DNA of 11,137 nucleotides. Source: Porphyromonadaceae bacterium UBA7572. GTDB taxonomy: Bacteria; Bacteroidota; Bacteroidia; Bacteroidales; Muribaculaceae. Within the stretch, counting starts at the first letter, position 1. Each line of letters starts with the position of its first letter. A program made the translations under genes and the position numbers. The notes under the pieces were generated by a model that searched no databases, was not told the DNA's origin, and worked only from the letters and a program-made list of their open reading frames with translations. Below are positions 7,440-11,137 of this stretch, in pieces. The stretch lies in the NCBI GenBank assembly GCA_002476625.1, contig DLLC01000068.1, forward strand, positions 37,780 to 48,916, in the 5' to 3' direction.

Positions 7440-8942
7440 ATGAAAAAAACTTCTCTTATACTTATGGCAGCAGCTATGGCAATCGCCTCGAGCGCACAGA
7501 CTTTGAATGTGAACCTGGCTAACGCCGCATACCGCTTCCCTGCCACCATTACTGGCGAGATGACCTTCGCAGGTGGAACTACGCTCAACATTCGGGGGAA
7601 AGAGTTCTCGCTCACCGACATTCGCTCCATCACCTCAGATGCACAAACCATTTCTGCACCAGTTGTGAGCATACCCGATGAGCAACAGGCTGGCGATGGC
7701 ACCACTTGCACACCAGTCGCCCCTGGTAGCTACAATGCCTTTACAGGGGGCATACACCTCTGTTTTCAAATGCAAGGGATCAACAGAATTGAGCTGGAAA
7801 GTGTGGACGCCAACACGTTGGCTGGTGAAGGGCGCATATCACAAAGTCTCGACTCTGTAACCGACATACAGCGCGCTAAAAGCATCATCACGTTCACACC
7901 ATCATGTGGCGGAGAGCTTTTGCCCGGGAAGGACTACTATATCACCACTTTTCCATGTGACCTTTATGGTGGATACCGTCTTTCCATATTCAAGGAAATA
8001 GACGGGGCGCTGAAGGTGGCACAGTTCTATGGCGTGCACCAAATGGTGACGGCTGGGAGCTTTATCTCACCTGCCGATCTCGACGAAAGTGAATTGGAAT
8101 TTGATGATCCTGATGCGCCTCTTGTGGAAGAGGAGCGACCAGAACTTGACGCCAAAACGAAGGAACTGCTAAGGGAATACAAGAAAAACCCATGCTTGGA
8201 CACTTATAATGCCCTGTATGAACAAATGGGCGTGCGCTACGATAAAGTTGTGGCGCGCAAGAAGGCGAAACTTCGCCAACTTGAGCGGGAAGTTCACCAC
8301 CAGTATCTTATTGATGAGATGCAAGGCATAGTGGACGAAATGGTAAATAATCGAGAGGAACGGCTGCGTCAGCGTTTTCTTAGCCTCATTGACCCCAGAA
8401 AGGACGACGATACTACCGATGAATGGCTTGTGTTGAAAGGTGCCACTGAAAATAATGCTTATGTGGGTTACGCTCCTGTCACTAACGAGGAGTACGCCCG
8501 ATACGCCCCTGGGTTTGAATATCCCGAAGGCCAAGACCGCTATCCAGTGGTGAATGTGAGTTATGAGGAGGCTGTGGCATACTGCAATTGGCTGTGCGTA
8601 TCCGATAACACACACATCTACCGCTTGCCTTCTGAGTATGAGTGGATTTTGGCGGCAGGACACATGCCCAAAGATGTGAATATGAATGCCAATTTTGTGG
8701 AGTCGGGGATCACATCCGTAGATGCCTATGCAGAATCGAAAGGCAACTGTGGCGGCATCGACTTCTGGGGCAACTGCTGGGAATGGACATCCACCGTCAC
8801 AGCCCCCAATATGTATATGATTAAGGGTGGAGCATGGGATAGCAGCCGCGATGCTTGCCGCAGTGAATATTGCGATGACAGCCGTGATGGCGCACAAGGC
8901 TATGCTAATGTGGGGTTCCGCGTGGTCAGGACTGACAAATGA
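7440..8942 (+). CDS. Secreted FGE-like (SUMF1-fold) protein with N-terminal beta module
   Basis: A 500-residue predicted exported protein. I start at the ATG at 7440, which gives the signal peptide MKKTSLILMAAAMAIASSAQ, rather than an in-frame TTG at 7401 that overlaps the preceding gene. Residues 21-67 (LNVNLANAAYRFP, GEMTFAGGTTLNIRGKEFSL) repeat the beta module of the first operon gene. About 95-222 is beta-rich with KDYYITTFPCDLYGGYRLS (164-182) and ends in the acidic LDESELEFDDPDAP; I do not recognise it as a named domain. About 230-320 is charged, alpha-helical and probably coiled. About 335-498 is an FGE-sulfatase domain: APVTNEEYARY (345-355), YPVVNVSYEEAVAYCNWL (368-385), YRLPSEYEWILAAG (394-407), WGNCWEWTS (443-451), KGGAW (462-466) and GFRVVR (492-497). 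Aligned by eye with human SUMF1, cysteines 473 and 478 match Cys341 and Cys346 but position 468 is Ser where Cys336 is expected, so formylglycine-generating activity is unlikely. Third gene of the plus-strand operon; no sulfatase is nearby. Confidence 0.85.
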   Translation: MKKTSLILMAAAMAIASSAQTLNVNLANAAYRFPATITGEMTFAGGTTLNIRGKEFSLTDIRSITSDAQTISAPVVSIPDEQQAGDGTTCTPVAPGSYNAFTGGIHLCFQMQGINRIELESVDANTLAGEGRISQSLDSVTDIQRAKSIITFTPSCGGELLPGKDYYITTFPCDLYGGYRLSIFKEIDGALKVAQFYGVHQMVTAGSFISPADLDESELEFDDPDAPLVEEERPELDAKTKELLREYKKNPCLDTYNALYEQMGVRYDKVVARKKAKLRQLEREVHHQYLIDEMQGIVDEMVNNREERLRQRFLSLIDPRKDDDTTDEWLVLKGATENNAYVGYAPVTNEEYARYAPGFEYPEGQDRYPVVNVSYEEAVAYCNWLCVSDNTHIYRLPSEYEWILAAGHMPKDVNMNANFVESGITSVDAYAESKGNCGGIDFWGNCWEWTSTVTAPNMYMIKGGAWDSSRDACRSEYCDDSRDGAQGYANVGFRVVRTDK

Positions 8943-9006
8943 GAAAAACTATTGCATTATATAAAAGTTATATGTGACAGTTATTATAAGTGATTAAGAT
9001 GAATAT

Positions 9007-9041
9007 AATGGTCGGGAGTTGGGAAACCCCTGGCCATTTTT
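9007..9041 (+). terminator. Intrinsic terminator of the plus-strand operon
   Basis: AATGGTC (9007-9013) pairs with GGCCATT (9032-9038) with one T/G wobble. A GGG/CCC pairing inside extends the stem, and it runs into five consecutive T (9037-9041). It lies 64 nt after the stop codon of the FGE-like gene and 18 nt before the end of the convergent minus-strand gene. On the opposite strand the stem is followed by a weaker AT stretch, so it may also limit the leftward transcript. Confidence 0.75.
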
Positions 9042-9058
9042 CCTGTATGCGCTTGTAG

Positions 9059-9490
9059 CTAATGGCAGAAGGTGTAGAGGATGCTCAGTAGCGCCACGAT
9101 GAGTACAATGAGGGGAATATAGATGGTGTCGGCGAGTCGGCGCTCCAGTCTTAAGTCAAGCTCAGCCAGATGACGAACCTTGCCATTGATGCAGGCGTGA
9201 GCTATTTTCACGAGCCGCTTCGGCTGGTGGGGCGATGCCTCCATGGCGTGGAGCAGTAACTGGCCAAACTCTGCCACCACCTCCTGCTCGGTGGCTTGTG
9301 TGCCTGGGGCGGGGTGAATTGAAATCGTGCGGAAATCATCAGTGAACTCAATCGAGCACTCATCGATATGCCCAACATTGCCATGACTCCGTGCTTCGGC
9401 AATGGCCTCTACGGCGTGCTGCTGAAGCAGTGCCATCACACGGGTGTTTACCGCGCGCCGGGCAATCAGCTCTTTTAGGCTTACGGGCAT
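9059..9490 (-). CDS. Tail-anchored small protein, possible degenerate kinase C-lobe
   Basis: A 143-residue protein with no signal peptide and one C-terminal membrane segment (about 122-140, IYIPLIVLIVALLSILYT), so probably tail-anchored with the soluble part in the cytoplasm. I do not recognise it with certainty. The order of elements resembles the C-lobe of a Hanks-type protein kinase: helix LLQQHAVEAIAEA (21-33) as alpha-E; HGN (36-38) where HRD/HxN would be; the strand pair IEFTDDFRTISIH (47-59); APGT (61-64); EFGQLLLHAME (74-84) as alpha-F; and RLVKIAHACINGKVRHLAE (92-110) as the alpha-H/I region. No N-lobe, DFG or APE motif is present, so it could only be a pseudokinase remnant or scaffold. 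The ATG at 9490 is the only standard start in the frame. It lies 73 nt downstream of the zinc-ribbon gene, in the same direction, and converges on the plus-strand operon. Confidence 0.75.
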   Translation of the reverse strand: MPVSLKELIARRAVNTRVMALLQQHAVEAIAEARSHGNVGHIDECSIEFTDDFRTISIHPAPGTQATEQEVVAEFGQLLLHAMEASPHQPKRLVKIAHACINGKVRHLAELDLRLERRLADTIYIPLIVLIVALLSILYTFCH

Positions 9491-9563
9491 AGCGATAGAT
9501 AAAGCGTTTACTATCGGAATAGTTAGTGAGGGGGGGCTGACGCATAGAAAGCCAGTAGGCTTA

Positions 9564-10865
9564 CTATTCCACTTTTTTCATCGTCTTGCTTCCCAGATTG
9601 TACTGCACCTTTCCGGAGGCAGTGCGGATATTGATGATGCCAGCAGCGGTGTCCTCAAAGCCGATGTTGGTGGCGGAACCGCCGCCGAAATGCACCTCGA
9701 AAGTGCTGTTGGCTGCCTTGCTGAAGGCGTACACTCTGCCGTTTTTGAGCAGGAATATGGTGTAGCCGCCGCCGCTGATTTTCTTGGAGAAGTCCTCTGC
9801 GCGGAACAGTGGGGTGTTCTTGTCGACCTGCTGTGCCTCCACTTTCACTTCCTCGCCGCTTTCAAACCTCAGTTCCTCGGCGGCTTTTCGCTTGGCTGCG
9901 GAATCGGCCATTGCGGCCTTCTCTGCCGCTATGCGTTCCTGCTCGGCTTTGGCCTGTGCCAGTTCCTCCTCGGTGGGGATATGGAGCATACCGATGCTTC
10001 GGGCGCGCTTTATCAGCTCGCCATCGAGAATGCCTGTGGCCATGGGCAGCGTGTTGCATTTCAGAATTTGCTGGCCGTCCATGTCGAGCATCAGTGTGCC
10101 GTTGAAGTCTACCTGGCGAATTTCCTTCTGCCCGTCGATGTCGAAATACACGGTGCAAATCTTGCCTGTTTCCTCGTTCGACGGCACGCAGGCATAGGCG
10201 AAGAACATATAGCGCTTGCCTTGCACCTCCACCACGGCAGGGATTTCCTCGGCCCGGAGCGCCTTTGGATCGAAAATGAGGTTGTAGCCGTCCACATATT
10301 TTTGGTTGTCCATCTTGATGTCCCAGTCTTGCCCGTTGAGGGTGAGCGTGAAAATCTTGTAGAACGAGTGCGATGCGTCTGACAGGTAGGTCACGCCTAT
10401 CAAGCGGTCCACTTCGCCCGATGCGTTGGTCACGGGGCAGGCGTAGGCTATCTGGTCGCCGTCGTTTTTGAGGTTGTTCTTAATGAGGGCGTTGTTGAAA
10501 ATATCGTTATAGCGCCCGGCGTCTACGTCGCTCACCTCCACATTGGCTGCCGTTGGCTCGTCGGGGTGGCCCGAGAAGAAGATGGTGCGCACCGCCCACA
10601 GTGCCACAAATGCCGCAATTGCCACACACACTATCACGGTGACCGTCTTGCTGCCCTTTTTCTTTTGAGGTAGGGACGTGGGCACGGAGCCATGGCTGAT
10701 GGCAGTACGGCAGGCAGGGCAGAATGCGCTGTCGGCAGGAATCGTGCTTCCGCAGTGGGGGCAAACTATTTCATTTTCTCCTGCGAGCACACAGCCGCAG
10801 TGGTTACAGAATTTAGAGCCTTCCGGCACAGGGTTTCCACAGTTGGGGCATCTATTATCCGCCAT
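9564..10865 (-). CDS. Double-zinc-ribbon single-pass membrane protein
   Basis: A 433-residue protein with two N-terminal zinc ribbons, each with four cysteines: C6, C9, C20, C23 and C35, C38, C49, C52. A basic linker (QKKKGSK, 67-73) leads to one membrane helix (about 74-97, VTVIVCVAIAAFVALW). The ribbons should be cytoplasmic and the rest outside the inner membrane by the positive-inside rule. The exported part has an uncharacterised beta-rich domain (about 115-290), an alanine/glutamate-rich coiled helix (about 298-335, EEELAQAKAEQERIAAEK) and a second small beta domain (about 350-432) with FLLKNGRVYAFSK (371-383) and VHFGGGSATNIGF (391-403). Proteins of this layout are common in Bacteroidales and often sit near kinase-like genes, but no activity is established. 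The gene has its own -7 box at 10907-10914 and a heptad-repeat array upstream. It is probably co-transcribed with the 143-residue gene. Confidence 0.88.
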   Translation of the reverse strand: MADNRCPNCGNPVPEGSKFCNHCGCVLAGENEIVCPHCGSTIPADSAFCPACRTAISHGSVPTSLPQKKKGSKTVTVIVCVAIAAFVALWAVRTIFFSGHPDEPTAANVEVSDVDAGRYNDIFNNALIKNNLKNDGDQIAYACPVTNASGEVDRLIGVTYLSDASHSFYKIFTLTLNGQDWDIKMDNQKYVDGYNLIFDPKALRAEEIPAVVEVQGKRYMFFAYACVPSNEETGKICTVYFDIDGQKEIRQVDFNGTLMLDMDGQQILKCNTLPMATGILDGELIKRARSIGMLHIPTEEELAQAKAEQERIAAEKAAMADSAAKRKAAEELRFESGEEVKVEAQQVDKNTPLFRAEDFSKKISGGGYTIFLLKNGRVYAFSKAANSTFEVHFGGGSATNIGFEDTAAGIINIRTASGKVQYNLGSKTMKKVE

Positions 10866-10906
10866 AATATTGTGATAAAATTAAAATTATTGTAGAGATA
10901 TATATG

Positions 10907-10914
10907 CAAAGATA
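10907..10914 (-). promoter_or_regulatory. Putative -7 box for the zinc-ribbon gene
   Basis: The minus strand reads TATCTTTG, a full match to TAnnTTTG, 41 nt before the ATG at 10865. The -33 region falls within the second TTAGARN array and shows no good TTTG, the same arrangement as upstream of the acetyltransferase gene. Confidence 0.55.
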
Positions 10915-10926
10915 ATAAAAATTCTA

Positions 10927-10954
10927 TTAGAAGTTAGAAATTAGAGATTAGAAA
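10927..10954. repeat. TTAGARN heptad array (copy 2)
   Basis: Four uninterrupted heptads on the plus strand: TTAGAAG, TTAGAAA, TTAGAGA, TTAGAAA. The array starts 12 nt upstream of the -7 box of the zinc-ribbon promoter and ends one base short of the stop codon of the EamA gene, filling the space between. The 20 nt at 10934-10953 are identical to 2635-2654. Confidence 0.9.
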
Positions 10955-10955
10955 G

Positions 10956-11137
10956 TCACTTGGAGCGGTTGATCACATAAATGCCGGCTGCGGCAAGCAC
11001 GGCGGCGAGGGCGTATTTCCAGAAAAAGGGCTCGCCCAGACATGCACAGCTGCTCACAGCCCCAATCACAGGAATGAGCGAATTGAAGATGGCCACCTTT
11101 CCCACGGGGTTGCAGCTGAGCAGCTTGTTGTAGAGGT
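10956..11137 (-). CDS. EamA/DMT-family transporter, C-terminal fragment
   Basis: Partial gene running off the right edge; the visible part is the last 59 complete codons plus two bases. The translation contains the typical end of a 10-TM drug/metabolite transporter repeat: VGKVAIFNSLIPVIGAVSSC, then LGEPFF, then a final membrane helix YALAAVLAAAGIYVINRSK ending at TGA (10956-10958). The LiPVig...LGE pattern is the hallmark of the EamA domain. The substrate cannot be told from this fragment. It is upstream of the zinc-ribbon gene in the same direction, but that gene appears to have its own promoter. Confidence 0.82.
   Translation of the reverse strand, partial: LYNKLLSCNPVGKVAIFNSLIPVIGAVSSCACLGEPFFWKYALAAVLAAAGIYVINRSK

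Noticed and set aside
8169..8897. A 242-codon open frame on the minus strand within the FGE-like gene
   Set aside because: It overlaps a clear FGE domain on the plus strand and shows no domain or leader of its own.
7440..8942. Sulfatase-maturation role for the FGE-like protein
   Set aside because: No sulfatase gene in the window, the protein carries a signal peptide, and one of the two copper-site cysteines appears to be missing.
9510..9562. Two small 5-bp dyads (9510-9523 and 9549-9562) between the zinc-ribbon and tail-anchored genes
   Set aside because: Five-base stems without a U-run are common by chance; not enough to call a terminator or attenuator.
9444..10382. A 312-codon open frame on the plus strand opposite the zinc-ribbon gene
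   Set aside because: The minus-strand frame has two complete zinc ribbons, a membrane helix and a promoter; the plus-strand product has no recognisable domain and is a codon-bias shadow.

Overview
The window looks like chromosomal DNA from a Bacteroidales bacterium, most likely Prevotella or a close relative. The evidence is: (i) promoters of the Bacteroidetes type, with a -7 box TAnnTTTG and in one case a -33 TTTG exactly 20 nt upstream; (ii) start codons with little or no Shine-Dalgarno sequence; (iii) the short, ~445-residue form of glucose-6-phosphate isomerase; (iv) a streptopain-type (C10) lipoprotein protease; (v) two secreted proteins ending in the 'YDLxGRRV ... kGxY' C-terminal motif common in this group. 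No tRNA, rRNA, CRISPR array, transposase or integrase is visible.

Layout. 80-2581 (minus): a YghO-like GNAT acetyltransferase followed by pgi, probably one transcript. 2768-4414 (minus): a C10 cysteine protease lipoprotein followed 9 nt later by a small single-domain lipoprotein, read from a textbook promoter at 4481-4512. 4415-4651: a divergent intergenic region holding an inverted repeat flanked by direct repeats. 4652-8942 (plus): a compact three-gene set coding for a small secreted protein, a beta-helix/alpha-beta-hydrolase fusion, and a secreted FGE-like (sulfatase-modifying-factor fold) protein, closed by an intrinsic terminator at 9007-9041. 9059-10865 (minus): a tail-anchored protein that resembles a degenerate kinase C-lobe, downstream of a double-zinc-ribbon membrane protein. 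10956-11137 (minus): the C-terminus of an EamA/DMT transporter cut by the window edge.

How the genes may work together. pgi is housekeeping. The C10 protease and its small partner form the usual protease/partner arrangement, in which the partner may be an inhibitor. The three plus-strand genes look like one exported functional unit: the first and third share an N-terminal beta module that, from memory, usually precedes the Cthe_2159-type beta-helix found in the second, and the first and second share a C-terminal motif. The most unusual items are this modular operon, the beta-helix/esterase fusion, the FGE-like protein lacking one of the two catalytic cysteines, and two arrays of a TTAGARN heptad that sit at the same place relative to two unrelated minus-strand promoters. 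All functional statements are from reading the sequence; no database search was possible.
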